From positions 328,128-392,127 of the forward strand of contig JAZKBR010000001.1 in NCBI GenBank assembly GCA_040388535.1: a stretch of DNA of 64,000 nucleotides. The letters run 5' to 3'. A program made the position numbers and the translations under genes. Position 1 is the first letter of the stretch, and the number at the start of each line of letters is the position of its first letter. This document shows, piece by piece, positions 8,688 to 18,049 of the stretch. The DNA is from Gemmatimonadota bacterium (GTDB lineage: Bacteria > Gemmatimonadota > Gemmatimonadetes > Gemmatimonadales > GWC2-71-9). Under the pieces are notes generated by a model. It searched no databases and was not told the origin of the DNA. It was given only the letters and a program-made list of their open reading frames with translations.

Positions 8688-9299
8688 ATGACCCTACCTT
8701 CCCGACCCGGACGCATCGAAGTGGTGGCCGGAGTGATGTTCAGCGGCAAGAGCGAAGAGCTGATCCGGCGGGTCCGCCGGGCCCTCATCGCGAAGAAGCG
8801 CGTGCAGGTTTTCAAGTCGCATCTGGACCAGCGATACCAGGGACTCCATCACGTCTCGAGTCACACGGGCATCGCGCTGGAAGCCGCGCCAATAGACCGT
8901 TCCGACGAGATCCTGCGCCGGCTTCCGGAGCCCGAGCTGATCGATTTCGTCGCCGTTGACGAGGTCCAGTTTCTCGATGCCGGCATCGTCGAGGTGGCGA
9001 CCCATCTCGCCGAGCGCGGCGTCCGGGTCGTGCTCGCCGGGACCGACACCGACTTCCGCGGCGAGCCCTTCGGGATGATGGGCCACCTGATGGCGATCGC
9101 CGAGGAAGTGACCAAACTCCAGGCCATCTGTGTGGTCTGCGGCGACCTGGCCTGCCGCAACCAGCGGCTCGTGGACGGGCGTCCGGCCCGGTGGGACATG
9201 CCGGTCGTGATGGTGGGCGGGAGCGAAAGTTACGAGGCGCGCTGCCGGCGCTGCTTCCAGGTGCCTCGCCTCGCCGAGGACCAGGTCCCCCTGTTGTGA
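8688..9299 (+). CDS. tdk: Thymidine kinase
   Basis: Phosphorylates thymidine with ATP in the pyrimidine salvage pathway. The 203-residue protein has a P-loop at 15-22 (GVMFSGKS), the Walker B/catalytic segment VDEVQFLD (catalytic Glu at about 92), a lid region and the zinc-binding cysteine pairs CVVC and CRRC near the C-terminus, typical of type II kinases. The stop codon overlaps the coaE GTG start, forming a coupled pair. Start ATG at 8688 gives the usual short leader before the P-loop. Confidence 0.95.
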   Translation: MTLPSRPGRIEVVAGVMFSGKSEELIRRVRRALIAKKRVQVFKSHLDQRYQGLHHVSSHTGIALEAAPIDRSDEILRRLPEPELIDFVAVDEVQFLDAGIVEVATHLAERGVRVVLAGTDTDFRGEPFGMMGHLMAIAEEVTKLQAICVVCGDLACRNQRLVDGRPARWDMPVVMVGGSESYEARCRRCFQVPRLAEDQVPLL

Positions 9300-9892
9300 C
9301 CAAAGTCGTCGCCCTGACCGGCAACGTCGCTGCCGGCAAATCCACCGTGGCGAATCTGCTTCGGAGCTGGGGCGCCACGGTGATCGACGCCGATGCCCTG
9401 GTGCGCGAACTGCAGCGCCCGGGGCAGCCGGTCTACGCGGCGATCCTCGGGCACTTCGGGCCGGCGATGCGTCGGGCTGACGGCGCCCTCGACCGGGCGG
9501 CGTTGCGGCGGCGGATCGTCTCCGATCCCGCCGCCAAGCGTGACCTCGAGGCGATCGTGCACCCCGCGGTCGAGCGGCAACGGCAGGAGCTCGTCGCAGC
9601 GGCGCGCCGCCGGGGCGACGAAGTGGTCATCTGCGACATCCCGCTCTTCTTCGAGGCGGTGGACCCGGCCCTCTTCGATGGTGTCATCCTCGTGGACGCA
9701 CCGGTTGCCTACCGCCACGCCCGGTTGGTCCACGATCGGGGGCTCCCGGCCCATGAAGCCTTCGCGTTGATCGCCGCCCAGGTACCCACCGACGGGAAGC
9801 GACCGCGGGCGACCTGGATCATTGACAACGACAGCGATCGTGCGAGCCTCGACGCCCGGACCCGAGCGGTCTGGGAGGCGATCCGCCGCTGA
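9296..9892 (+). CDS. coaE: Dephospho-CoA kinase
   Basis: Last step of coenzyme A synthesis: ATP-dependent 3'-phosphorylation of dephospho-CoA. The 198-residue protein shows a P-loop at 9-16 (GNVAAGKS), then DADALVREL, the acceptor-binding segment expected after it, and ICDIPLFFE. The GTG at 9296 (GTGA overlap with tdk) was preferred over the ATG at 9191 because it places the P-loop nine residues from the start, as in the family, whereas the longer frame only reads the tdk 3' end in another frame. Confidence 0.93.
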   Translation: MTKVVALTGNVAAGKSTVANLLRSWGATVIDADALVRELQRPGQPVYAAILGHFGPAMRRADGALDRAALRRRIVSDPAAKRDLEAIVHPAVERQRQELVAAARRRGDEVVICDIPLFFEAVDPALFDGVILVDAPVAYRHARLVHDRGLPAHEAFALIAAQVPTDGKRPRATWIIDNDSDRASLDARTRAVWEAIRR

Positions 9893-9939
9893 CAACCCAG
9901 CTCTGGCTCGACACCACGCCCCGTGCGGAATGGGAGCAG

Positions 9940-10656
9940 ATGGCCGTCGATCACGCGCTGCGTGACCTCGCGGAAGCAGAACGCAGCGACGTGCTGCGAC
10001 TCTATCAGTGGTCGACCAGTACTGTTTCCTTCGGCGCGAACGAATCCGCCGCGCGCCACTGGCAGCGTGATGCACTCGAACGAGCCGGTGTCCCGACGGT
10101 GCGACGTCCGAGCGGCGGACGCGCCGTCTGGCACGACGAGGACGACCTCACTTATGCCTGCGCCGGTCCGCTGACGACGTACGGGGCGCCGCAGGTGGCC
10201 TATCGCACGATTCACGAATGGCTGGCCGCCGCACTGGCGCGACTCGGCATCGCCGCGACCCTCGCGCCGCCGCCCTCCCGGTTGCCCGGATTGCGTCGTG
10301 GTGCCTGCTTTGATGTGGCGATCGGCGGTGAGGTGATTGTCGGCGGTGGCAAGGTCATCGGCTCGGCTCAGGTGTTGAGCCCACTGGCACTGTTGCAGCA
10401 TGGCGCCATTGCGCGTGCAGCGCGAACCACCACGCTGGCACGCTTCCGCGCCGGGAGCAACGCCGATAGTGACGAGGCGGCGCCGCACGTCGTGCCGATA
10501 CTACCGGCTGCTGCAGCGCTGAGTGCGGCGATCGTGCAGGAATGGCTGGATCGTGGCGCCCGGATGATCGATCCGGAGTTGACCGCGCGGGCGAACCTCG
10601 CCAGCGTGAAGCACGTAGCACGGTACCGCGATCCGCTCTGGACGTGGCGCCGATGA
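9940..10656 (+). CDS. Lipoate-protein ligase / octanoyltransferase family protein
   Basis: Member of the LplA/LipM/LipB fold, attaching lipoate or octanoate to lipoyl domains. Seen: RRPSGGRAVWHD at 56-66, ACFD at 122-125, GGGKVIGSAQ with the conserved lysine at 138, then LLQHGAI, all in family order. With lipA at 58112 it probably supplies octanoyl groups to the 2-oxoacid dehydrogenase, but LplA and LipM cannot be told apart here. The ATG at 9940 is conservative. Seventeen upstream codons (QLWLDTTPRAEWEQ) also look like the family N-terminus, and the only candidate there is a CTG at 9889 overlapping the coaE stop. Confidence 0.78.
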   Translation: MAVDHALRDLAEAERSDVLRLYQWSTSTVSFGANESAARHWQRDALERAGVPTVRRPSGGRAVWHDEDDLTYACAGPLTTYGAPQVAYRTIHEWLAAALARLGIAATLAPPPSRLPGLRRGACFDVAIGGEVIVGGGKVIGSAQVLSPLALLQHGAIARAARTTTLARFRAGSNADSDEAAPHVVPILPAAAALSAAIVQEWLDRGARMIDPELTARANLASVKHVARYRDPLWTWRR

Positions 10657-10690
10657 TGGGTCCCCCGCTCCCGCTGCCGAGGTCGCCCTG

Positions 10691-12316
10691 ATGCGTCGAA
10701 CCTTCCTGCTCATCTTTGCTCTCGTCGCACCGCTCGCTGCACAACAGACTCGTACTGTGCCGGGCACGCTGGTCATGGGCATCGGACAGGAAGTCACCCG
10801 GCCGTTTCCGATCGTCGGGTCGACCACCACGGCCGATGCCGATGTGGCCGACCAGATGTTTCTCCGGCTCGCCGGGCTCGCCGCCTCACTGCGCACCACC
10901 GGCGATGACGCCCTGCGCCCCGAGCTCGCCCGAGCCTGGCGGCGCGTCGATTCACTCACCATCGTCTTCGACCTCGATCCCCGCGCGCACTGGCACGATG
11001 GCAAGCCCGTGGTCGCGAACGACGTGGTGTTCGCCTGGAAGTTGATGTCCAATCCCGTCGTCGCCTACAACGGCCTGGCCACCCTGGAGCCGATCGCGGC
11101 CGTAGAGGTCGCCACACCACAGAGCGTTCGAATCCGCTTCCGGCGTTCGTTCCCCGAACAGGTGTATCTGGCGGGCTTCAATCTGATTCCGATGCCGGCC
11201 CACTTGCTCGAACGGATGCCGGCGGAATCCATTCTCACCTCGGCGTGGGCGCGCGAGCCGGTCGGGAATGGACCGTACCGATTCGTGCGACGGGTTCCGG
11301 GCGAATTCACCGAACTTCAAGCGAACCCGGCGTTTCACCTCGGCAAGCCGGGTATCGGACGGCTGCTCTTCCGCTACGTCGCCGACGCCACCGCGCGGAA
11401 GAATCTGTTGCTCAGTGGCGAAACCGATGTGCTCGAAGGCGTGCCGCTCGCAAACGTGGCAGAGCTCAAGACCCAGCCGCAGCTCCGGCTCATCACGGTG
11501 GCCAGCAACATCCTGTCATACGCGCTCTTCAACAGCCGGAATCCTGCGGACACCGCGCAGCCCAATCCAATCCTGAGTGATGTTCGGGTACGCGAGGCGC
11601 TAACGCTCGCGCTGGACCGGCAGACGATGGCGGCCTCGGTCTGGCAACCCGGCGTGGGAATTCCCGACGCGGCTCAGTCGCAGCTCTGGGGCTGGATCAC
11701 TCCCGGAGGCGTCCGCGGCGCACAGCAGAACCTGCCGCGCGCCAAGGCCCTGCTGGCAGCTGCGGGCTGGCGCGACAGTGACGGTGACGGGATCCTCGAC
11801 CGCAACGGGAAACCACTGCGACTCACGGTGCTCCTCCCCAATTCGCCGACGCGACGCCCGGTGGGAATCCAGGCGCAGCAGATGTGGCGCGCGGTCGGGG
11901 TGCAGGCAGATCTCGATCTCGTCGAGCGTGCGGAGTATGGCCCCAAGCGGGAGTCCGGCCGGTGGGATCTCGATTTCGCTGGTGCGAGTCAGGATCCTGC
12001 TCCCTCATCACTGGTGCAAAGCTGGTCGTGCACGACCGCAACCACGCCGGGTACTTCGAACGTCGGCCACTGGTGCGATTCAGCCTTCGACCGATTGACC
12101 CGGGTCGCGACCACGAGCAAGCAACCCGTCGCCGCATGGGGTGCCGTGATTGCGCGGATGAGTGCGTGGCATCCTGCCATCTTCCTCGCCGCTCCGGTCA
12201 GTCTGGTCGCCGTACATCAGCGATTCACCAATGTCACCATCTGGCCGTCGAAGAGCTGGCGCTCGCTCTGGCTCTGGCGCGTGAAGCCAGAACTGGCCCT
12301 GCCGCGCGATCGCTAG
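10691..12316 (+). CDS. dppA: Peptide ABC transporter substrate-binding protein
   Basis: Periplasmic solute-binding protein (SBP family 5) that delivers peptides to the permease encoded downstream. The 541-residue protein begins with a Sec signal (MRRTFLLIFALVAPLAAQQ) and has the family segment ADQMFLRL, then ARAWRRVDSLTIVFDLDPRAHWHDGKPV, matching the family pattern around the first lobe. No lipobox cysteine is visible, so it is probably soluble. The stop is one base before the permease gene, heading a five-gene operon. Peptide specificity (di- versus oligopeptide) is not decided. Confidence 0.85.
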   Translation: MRRTFLLIFALVAPLAAQQTRTVPGTLVMGIGQEVTRPFPIVGSTTTADADVADQMFLRLAGLAASLRTTGDDALRPELARAWRRVDSLTIVFDLDPRAHWHDGKPVVANDVVFAWKLMSNPVVAYNGLATLEPIAAVEVATPQSVRIRFRRSFPEQVYLAGFNLIPMPAHLLERMPAESILTSAWAREPVGNGPYRFVRRVPGEFTELQANPAFHLGKPGIGRLLFRYVADATARKNLLLSGETDVLEGVPLANVAELKTQPQLRLITVASNILSYALFNSRNPADTAQPNPILSDVRVREALTLALDRQTMAASVWQPGVGIPDAAQSQLWGWITPGGVRGAQQNLPRAKALLAAAGWRDSDGDGILDRNGKPLRLTVLLPNSPTRRPVGIQAQQMWRAVGVQADLDLVERAEYGPKRESGRWDLDFAGASQDPAPSSLVQSWSCTTATTPGTSNVGHWCDSAFDRLTRVATTSKQPVAAWGAVIARMSAWHPAIFLAAPVSLVAVHQRFTNVTIWPSKSWRSLWLWRVKPELALPRDR

Positions 12317-12317
12317 C

Positions 12318-13289
12318 GTGAACCACTGGCTCCTCCGGCGTGGAGCCGACGCGCTCATCACCGCGCTGGTGGCGGCGATCGCGCTGGTCGTGCTGGTGCA
12401 CCTGCTGCCGGGCGATCCCCTCACCGCACTGGTCGGCGACAAGGGTGCCACTCCGGAGCAGCTCGCGGCACTCACGGCACGTTGGGGAACCGACCGTCCG
12501 CTGCCGACCAAGGTACTCGACTATTTCACGGCGCTCGCGCGTGGTGACCTGGGCTATTCAATGACGCGCGGGATTCCCGTCGGCACCGTGCTCCTCGAAC
12601 GGATCGGCCCGACCCTGCTGCTCGGCTCGCTCACGCTCCTCGTCGATTTCACGCTCGGACTCGCGCTCGGACTCTGGGCCGCGCTCCATCCGGAGAGCTG
12701 GCGCGCCAGGGCCCTCGGCGCCCTCTCCATTCTCGGTTACGCCGTACCGTCGTTTGTCGCGGGGATGCTGCTGGTCTGGCTCTTCGGAATCAAGCTGCCC
12801 TGGCTGCCGGTCGCCGGATACCGCAATGTGCTCCTGCCGGTCGATGCCGACGCGGGCGCGATCTTCGTCGATCGTGTGAGGCACCTGGTGTTGCCGCTCA
12901 CGGCCATGGTCATCGCCACCATCGCGGTCCCATTGCGGCAACAGCGCGCGGCCGCACTCGCCGTGGTGAATGCACCGTGGGTCCGGGCGGCGCGCGCACG
13001 CGGCGTGTCGCCGGCGGCGGTAGCGTGGCGACATTGCTGGCGGCCCGCGCTCACCCCGATCGTCACGCTCTTCGGGCTCTGGCTGCCGATGCTGGTGGCT
13101 GGTGCGGTGTTCATCGAAGGACTCTTTGGCTGGCCGGGTCTCGGGTCGCTCATCGCCGAGGCGACGCAGGCGCGTGATGTGCCGCTGGTGATGGGTGCCG
13201 GATTGCTGCTGGTGGTCGCGGTCCAGGTCGGCGCACTGGTGGCGGACATTCTGTATCGCGTCGTCGATCCGGCGCAACGCCACCCATGA
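12318..13289 (+). CDS. dppB: Peptide ABC transporter permease, DppB-like
   Basis: First inner-membrane subunit of the peptide importer. The 323-residue protein has an N-terminal membrane segment, a short periplasmic region (GDPLTALVGDKGATPEQL) typical of DppB, then about five further hydrophobic segments. The cytoplasmic EAA loop reads RAARARGVSPAAVAWRH, which contacts the ATPases. Start is GTG at 12318, one base after the binding-protein stop. Its end overlaps dppC by four bases (ATGA). Confidence 0.88.
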   Translation: MNHWLLRRGADALITALVAAIALVVLVHLLPGDPLTALVGDKGATPEQLAALTARWGTDRPLPTKVLDYFTALARGDLGYSMTRGIPVGTVLLERIGPTLLLGSLTLLVDFTLGLALGLWAALHPESWRARALGALSILGYAVPSFVAGMLLVWLFGIKLPWLPVAGYRNVLLPVDADAGAIFVDRVRHLVLPLTAMVIATIAVPLRQQRAAALAVVNAPWVRAARARGVSPAAVAWRHCWRPALTPIVTLFGLWLPMLVAGAVFIEGLFGWPGLGSLIAEATQARDVPLVMGAGLLLVVAVQVGALVADILYRVVDPAQRHP

Positions 13290-14092
13290 ACAACTCGCTG
13301 CGGCTTGGACTCGGACTGCTCGCCGCCCTGCTGCTCTTCGTGGTGGTCGCGCCGTGGATGGCGGTGGATCCGGCCCTGCAACCCGACCTGGCGCACGGCG
13401 CACTCATCGCCCCCAACGCGGCGCACTGGTTCGGCACCGACGCCTTCTCACGCGACGTCCTCTCCCGCCTCGCCTGGGGTGGCCGCAACTCACTCCTGAT
13501 TGCGGCGATCGCGATCTCCGTCGCCGTCGGCATCGGGTCGCTCCTCGGCCTCGCCGCGGGAAGCGCGGACGGCATCGCTGCCGGCTTCTGGCGGCGGCTC
13601 ATCGATATCGGCCTCGCCCTGCCGCGGATCATCGTGCTGCTGGTACTGCTCGCTGCCACCGGGGCACTGAGCACCATGCAGCTTGCCATGATGATCGGCA
13701 TCACCGGCTGGCCCGGCATCGCGCGACTCGTCCGTGGCGAAACCTTGCGGCTCCGTCACGCACCCTGGGTCGAGGCCGCCCGTGCGCTGGGCGACACCCC
13801 TGCGCGCATTCTCTGGCGCGAGATCTTTCCCGCGACCCTGCCACCGGTCCTGGTCGCCGCGACGCTCGGCGTTGCCGATGCGATCCTGCTGGAGGCGGGG
13901 CTCTCGTTCATCGGACTGGGACTTCCGGTGCCGGCGCCCTCGTGGGGCGGGATGCTGTTCGAGGCGCGCGACGTGATCGGCCAGGCGCCGTGGCTGCTCT
14001 TCTTCCCGGCAGCGGCCTTGGTCGCGGCCACCTCCGCCGCCACATTGATCGGCGAAGCCCTGCGCCGCTCCCTCCAGCCCGACAGCCGATGA
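13286..14092 (+). CDS. dppC: Peptide ABC transporter permease, DppC-like
   Basis: Second membrane subunit of the peptide importer. The 268-residue protein shows an N-terminal membrane segment, the DppC-typical segment HWFGTDAFSRDVLSRLAWGGR, and an EAA loop around VEAARALGDTPARILWREI. It ends with the family pattern LSFIGLGLPVPAPSWG. It overlaps dppB and dppD by four bases each, so expression is coupled and subunit ratios should be similar. Confidence 0.9.
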   Translation: MNNSLRLGLGLLAALLLFVVVAPWMAVDPALQPDLAHGALIAPNAAHWFGTDAFSRDVLSRLAWGGRNSLLIAAIAISVAVGIGSLLGLAAGSADGIAAGFWRRLIDIGLALPRIIVLLVLLAATGALSTMQLAMMIGITGWPGIARLVRGETLRLRHAPWVEAARALGDTPARILWREIFPATLPPVLVAATLGVADAILLEAGLSFIGLGLPVPAPSWGGMLFEARDVIGQAPWLLFFPAAALVAATSAATLIGEALRRSLQPDSR

Positions 14093-15069
14093 CCGCCCTG
14101 CTCGAGGTCGAGAATCTCCAGATCACCTTCCCGCGCCGCGAGACGACGCCGCTGATCCCGGTCGATGACGTGAGCTTCACCATCGCCTCCGGTGAACTCG
14201 TCGCCCTGGTCGGGGAGTCCGGCTGCGGCAAGACGCTCACCGGGCTCGCGATTCCGCGACTCCTCCCCTCGAATGCCGTGCTCGGGTCGCAGACCGCCAT
14301 CCGCCTGCTCGGCACCGACCTCGCCCGCGCCGATGAGCGCGCGCTGCGCGCTGTTCGCGGTCGCCGCATTGCGATGGTCTTCCAGGATCCGATGTCGTCG
14401 CTGAATCCGGTGATGAAGATCGGCGACCAGATCGCCGAAGCCATCACGGCGCACGCGCGGGTGCCGCGCGCCGATGCACGCGCGCGGGCTATCGCCCTGC
14501 TCACCGAGGTCGGCATTGCCGATCCGGCCGCGCGGGTGGATGTCTACCCCCATCAGTTGAGCGGTGGCATGCGTCAGCGCGTGATGCTGGCGATCGCGCT
14601 TGCCGGCGAACCGGAATTGCTGATCGCCGACGAACCGACCACCGCGCTCGACGTCACCGTGCAGGCGCAGATGCTCGAACTGCTCGACACGCTGCGGCAA
14701 GCCCGCGGGATGGCTGTGCTCCTCATTACCCACGACCTCGGCATCGTGGCAGGGCGAGCCGATCGCGTGCTGGTGATGTATGCCGGACGCGTCGTGGAGC
14801 AAAGCGTGACGGCGGCGCTCTTTGCCTCGCCCGCACACCCGTACACGCGCGGACTCTTTGCATCGATTCCGCGACTCGACTCCACCACGACGCGACTGAC
14901 GCCGATTGCAGGCAGCGTCCCGCCGCCCGATGCCTGGCCCACCGGGTGCCGCTTCCATCCGCGCTGCCCCTTGAAGATCGCTCGCTGCGTGACGGAGCGA
15001 CCGCTGCTCGAAAGCGTCGGCTCGGCGCACGAGGTGGCCTGCTGGGTTGCGACGGGAGCGGCAACGTGA
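14089..15069 (+). CDS. dppD: Peptide ABC transporter ATP-binding protein, DppD-like
   Basis: First ATPase of the importer. The 326-residue protein contains Walker [10 protein letters not shown]-loop [10 protein letters not shown], signature LSGGMRQR, Walker [12 protein letters not shown] and the H-loop ITHDLG. A C-terminal oligopeptide-transporter domain with GCRFHPRCP may bind an iron-sulfur cluster or act as a structural motif. The ATG at 14089 (ATGA with dppC) is the true start; an open frame reaching back to 13195 is the shadow of dppC. Confidence 0.93.
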   Translation: MTALLEVENLQITFPRRETTPLIPVDDVSFTIASGELVALVGESGCGKTLTGLAIPRLLPSNAVLGSQTAIRLLGTDLARADERALRAVRGRRIAMVFQDPMSSLNPVMKIGDQIAEAITAHARVPRADARARAIALLTEVGIADPAARVDVYPHQLSGGMRQRVMLAIALAGEPELLIADEPTTALDVTVQAQMLELLDTLRQARGMAVLLITHDLGIVAGRADRVLVMYAGRVVEQSVTAALFASPAHPYTRGLFASIPRLDSTTTRLTPIAGSVPPPDAWPTGCRFHPRCPLKIARCVTERPLLESVGSAHEVACWVATGAAT

Positions 15070-16037
15070 CCGCGCCGCTGCTTTCGGTCGAAGGACTCGT
15101 GAAGCACTACCAGAGCGGCGGCTTCCTCTCGAGGGCCAAGCCACCGGTGAAAGCGGTCGATGGCGTCTCCTTCACGATCGCCCCTGGCGAGACTCTTGGT
15201 CTGGTGGGTGAGAGTGGCAGCGGCAAGAGCACCGTCGGCCGTGCCGTGCTCCGTCTCGAGCCGCCCACGGCCGGCATCGTACGCTTCGAGGGCAACGACC
15301 TCGCCACGCTCGACCCCGCCACGATGCGCGCGACCAGGCGGAGGATGCAGATCGTCTTCCAGGATCCGCTCGGCGCGCTCAATCCCCGGCGCACCATCGG
15401 TGACTCGGTGGCCGAAGGTCTGATCATCCATCGGCTGGTTCCGACGCGGGAGGTCCCGGCCCGCGTGAGCCAGTTGCTGGAGGAAGTCGGCCTGGATGCC
15501 TCATATGCGAGCAGATATCCGCACGAGTTTTCGGGGGGACAACGGCAACGGGTCGGGATCGCGCGTGCGCTTGCCGTCGAACCGCGCTTCGTGGTCTGCG
15601 ACGAACCGGTCTCGGCGCTCGACGTCTCGGTGCAGGCCCAAGTGCTCAACCTCCTGCTCGACCTGCGCGACCGGCGCCAGCTCGCCTACCTGTTCATCGC
15701 CCATGACCTCGCCGTGGTCCAGCAGGTGGCCCATCGCGTCGCCGTGATGTATCTCGGGACGATCGTCGAAATCGGGCCGGCGCGCTCGATCATCAGCATG
15801 CCACGGCACCCGTACACCCAGGCACTCGTATCCGCTGTGCCCGATCCGAACCCGGCCTCGGGCCGCCGCCGTATAGTGCTCGACGGTGAACCGCCTTCCC
15901 CGGCCGCACCGCCGCCGGGGTGTCCCTTTGCTCCCCGCTGCTTTCACCCGCACCGCGACGCGCGCTGCACGGCCGAGCGCCCGGCGCTTCGCACCATCGG
16001 CGACCGCGAGGTCGCCTGTCACTACGCCGACACCTGA
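15066..16037 (+). CDS. dppF: Peptide ABC transporter ATP-binding protein, DppF-like
   Basis: Second ATPase, expected to pair with DppD. The 323-residue protein has [46 protein letters not shown] and the C-terminal GCPFAPRC motif. The GTG at 15066 overlaps the dppD stop (GTGA), and this start places the N-terminal [11 protein letters not shown] correctly. It ends 13 bases before the M61 peptidase gene, which may be read from the same transcript. Confidence 0.93.
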   Translation: MTAPLLSVEGLVKHYQSGGFLSRAKPPVKAVDGVSFTIAPGETLGLVGESGSGKSTVGRAVLRLEPPTAGIVRFEGNDLATLDPATMRATRRRMQIVFQDPLGALNPRRTIGDSVAEGLIIHRLVPTREVPARVSQLLEEVGLDASYASRYPHEFSGGQRQRVGIARALAVEPRFVVCDEPVSALDVSVQAQVLNLLLDLRDRRQLAYLFIAHDLAVVQQVAHRVAVMYLGTIVEIGPARSIISMPRHPYTQALVSAVPDPNPASGRRRIVLDGEPPSPAAPPPGCPFAPRCFHPHRDARCTAERPALRTIGDREVACHYADT

Positions 16038-16050
16038 GGAGATTCACCTG

Positions 16051-17964
16051 ATGCGTTTGCGCTCCCGTACTCCGGCACTTGCCCTGGTGCTCGCCCTGGC
16101 GGCCGTTCTCCCCGCCACGGCCCAGCTGAACCCGATCACGACCGCGAACAAGGGCCCGGTCATTGTCTACCAGATCGCTTTCCCGAATGCGGCCCATCAC
16201 GAAGCGGAAGTGACGGCGACGTTCACTGCCCTCCCCGCTGGCACGCTGCACGCACGGATGGCGCGCTCGTCGACCGGCCGGTATGCGCTGCACGAATACG
16301 CCAAGAATGTCTACGCTGTGAAGGCGGTCGACTCGAAGGGGAAGACGCTTCGGGTGACCCGGCCCGATCCGTATGGCTGGGATGTCACCGGCCACGATGG
16401 CACGGTGAAAATCAGCTATACCATCTTCGCCAACCGCGCCGATGGTACCTACTCGGGCTTCGATCTGGTCCAGGCACACATCCAGCCGCAGGGGACCTTC
16501 ATGTACGCGCGCGGCCTCGAAGCGCGCCCGATCAAGCTCGTCATCGACAAGCCCGATCCGAGCTGGACGGTGGCGACCCAGCTGGTGGGCGACAAGAGCG
16601 GAACGACGTTCACCGCGCCCGGCATGCAGTACTTCTTCGACTCACCGACCCACCTGGGCGCGATCCAGTGGCGCGAGTGGCAGCTGACGAGTGGCGGGCG
16701 CACGCAGACGATTCGCACGGCGGTTGACGATCCGGCCCCGGCATCGTCGATCGACACCTATGCCGACGGCGCGAAGAAGATCGTGAGCGAGGCGGCAGCA
16801 GTCTTCGGCGAATTGCCGGCCTTTGATTACGGCAACTACACCTTCGTCGCGTGCTACCGTCCCAGCTGCAGCGGCGACGGCATGGAGCACCGCAACTCGA
16901 CCAGCGTGACCGGCGGCAACAGCATGGGTGATAACGGCAACGGCCCGCTCGGCACCGTTTCGCACGAATTCTTCCACACCTGGAACGTCAAGCGGATCCG
17001 CCCGAAGACCCTGGAACCGTTCGACTACGATCGCGCCAACATGTCGGATGCCCTCTGGATCGCCGAGGGGTTCACCCAGTACTACGGCCCACTGGTGATG
17101 ACTCGCGCAGGGCTGTCGACGGCAGCCAACTTCCCGCGCGGACTGAGCGGGACAGTCAATGCCGTCACCAATTCGCCGGGGCGCCGGATCTTCGGACCGA
17201 TCCAGATGAGCCAGCAAGCGGTGTTCCAGGATGCCGGCGTGTCGATCGACCAGCAGAATACCGCGAACAACTTCATCTCCTACTACACCTACGGAGCAGG
17301 GATCGCGCTCGCGATGGATCTGTCGCTCCGCGCGCACGGCAAGTCGCTCGATGATTTCATGCGCCAGATGTGGCTGCAGCGCGGCAAGCCGCAGATCGCC
17401 TACACGCTCGATGATGCGCGCCGGATTCTCGGCAGTGTGGCGGGTGACACCGCGTGGGCAAACAATTTCTGGACGCGATATGTCGATGGCCACGAACTCC
17501 CCGACTACAACGCGCTGCTCGAGCCCGCCGGAATGCTGGTGCGGAAGTCGCAGGCCGGCGCACCGTGGGTCGGCGTGAACTTCTTCGGTGGCGGCAATCG
17601 CGGTGGCCCGCGCGGTGGCGCGCCAGCCCAGGCACCGACCGCCTCGGGCTACACCATTGCCGGCTCGGTCCTCGTCGGCACGCCGCTGTACGCCGCCGGG
17701 CTCGAGACCGGCGACCGGATTCTCACGGTCGAAGGGAAGGAGATCACGGCGGATTCGGTCCTCTCGGCTGCCATCGCGGCGAAGAAGCCGGGTGAGAAGC
17801 TGAACATCGGCTACGAAGGGCGTGCGGGGCGCCGCGAGACGTCACTCACAGTCGCGGAGAACCCGGCCGTGCAGGTGGTCACCTTCGAGGATGCCGGCAA
17901 GACCCCGACCGCCGCGCAACTCGCGTTTCGCGCGGCGTGGATCAGCAGCAAGGTGAAGAACTGA
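16051..17964 (+). CDS. M61 family (glycyl aminopeptidase type) zinc peptidase with PDZ domain
   Basis: Secreted metallopeptidase. The 637-residue protein starts with a Sec signal ending near ATAQ, followed by an N-terminal beta domain. The zinc motif HEFFH is at 305-309, and the third ligand, the Glu of AEGFTQYY, is at 339, about 30 residues downstream as in the family. A PDZ-like domain with ETGDRILTVEGKEI lies near residues 530-600. The start at 16051 follows a GAGGA ribosome site. Placed directly after the peptide importer, it may release amino acids or peptides for uptake, though M61 substrates are poorly known. The gene ends at a strong hairpin. Confidence 0.88.
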   Translation: MRLRSRTPALALVLALAAVLPATAQLNPITTANKGPVIVYQIAFPNAAHHEAEVTATFTALPAGTLHARMARSSTGRYALHEYAKNVYAVKAVDSKGKTLRVTRPDPYGWDVTGHDGTVKISYTIFANRADGTYSGFDLVQAHIQPQGTFMYARGLEARPIKLVIDKPDPSWTVATQLVGDKSGTTFTAPGMQYFFDSPTHLGAIQWREWQLTSGGRTQTIRTAVDDPAPASSIDTYADGAKKIVSEAAAVFGELPAFDYGNYTFVACYRPSCSGDGMEHRNSTSVTGGNSMGDNGNGPLGTVSHEFFHTWNVKRIRPKTLEPFDYDRANMSDALWIAEGFTQYYGPLVMTRAGLSTAANFPRGLSGTVNAVTNSPGRRIFGPIQMSQQAVFQDAGVSIDQQNTANNFISYYTYGAGIALAMDLSLRAHGKSLDDFMRQMWLQRGKPQIAYTLDDARRILGSVAGDTAWANNFWTRYVDGHELPDYNALLEPAGMLVRKSQAGAPWVGVNFFGGGNRGGPRGGAPAQAPTASGYTIAGSVLVGTPLYAAGLETGDRILTVEGKEITADSVLSAAIAAKKPGEKLNIGYEGRAGRRETSLTVAENPAVQVVTFEDAGKTPTAAQLAFRAAWISSKVKN

Positions 17965-17989
17965 TCCGATAGTTCCGCCATCACTGCAG

Positions 17990-18029
17990 ACAAAGGGCGC
18001 CCCACCGGTCACGGTGGGGCGCCCTTTGT
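17990..18029. terminator. Strong bidirectional hairpin terminator
   Basis: An 18-bp perfect stem (17990-18007 with 18012-18029) with a GTCA loop, flanked by A-rich and T-rich arms (CAAAG, CTTTGT). It lies between the M61 peptidase gene and the convergent lipoprotein gene and can end transcription in both directions. Confidence 0.85.
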
Positions 18030-18049
18030 TGTGGCTGGCCAACCTCGAA

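Noticed and set aside
6460..8688. Long minus-strand open frame continuing upstream of the aminotransferase to 8688 (1142 codons in total).
   Set aside because: It is antisense to the DbpA-like gene and hup, is Arg/Pro-rich as shadow frames are, and the ATG at 6459 gives a normal-size enzyme.
9191..9295. ATG start at 9191 for coaE.
   Set aside because: It would overlap tdk by about 100 bases and add a leader with no family match. GTG 9296 fits.
13195..14088. A plus-strand open frame ahead of DppD that would fuse to it.
   Set aside because: It overlaps dppC in another frame and is Arg-rich. The DppD family start is the ATG at 14089.
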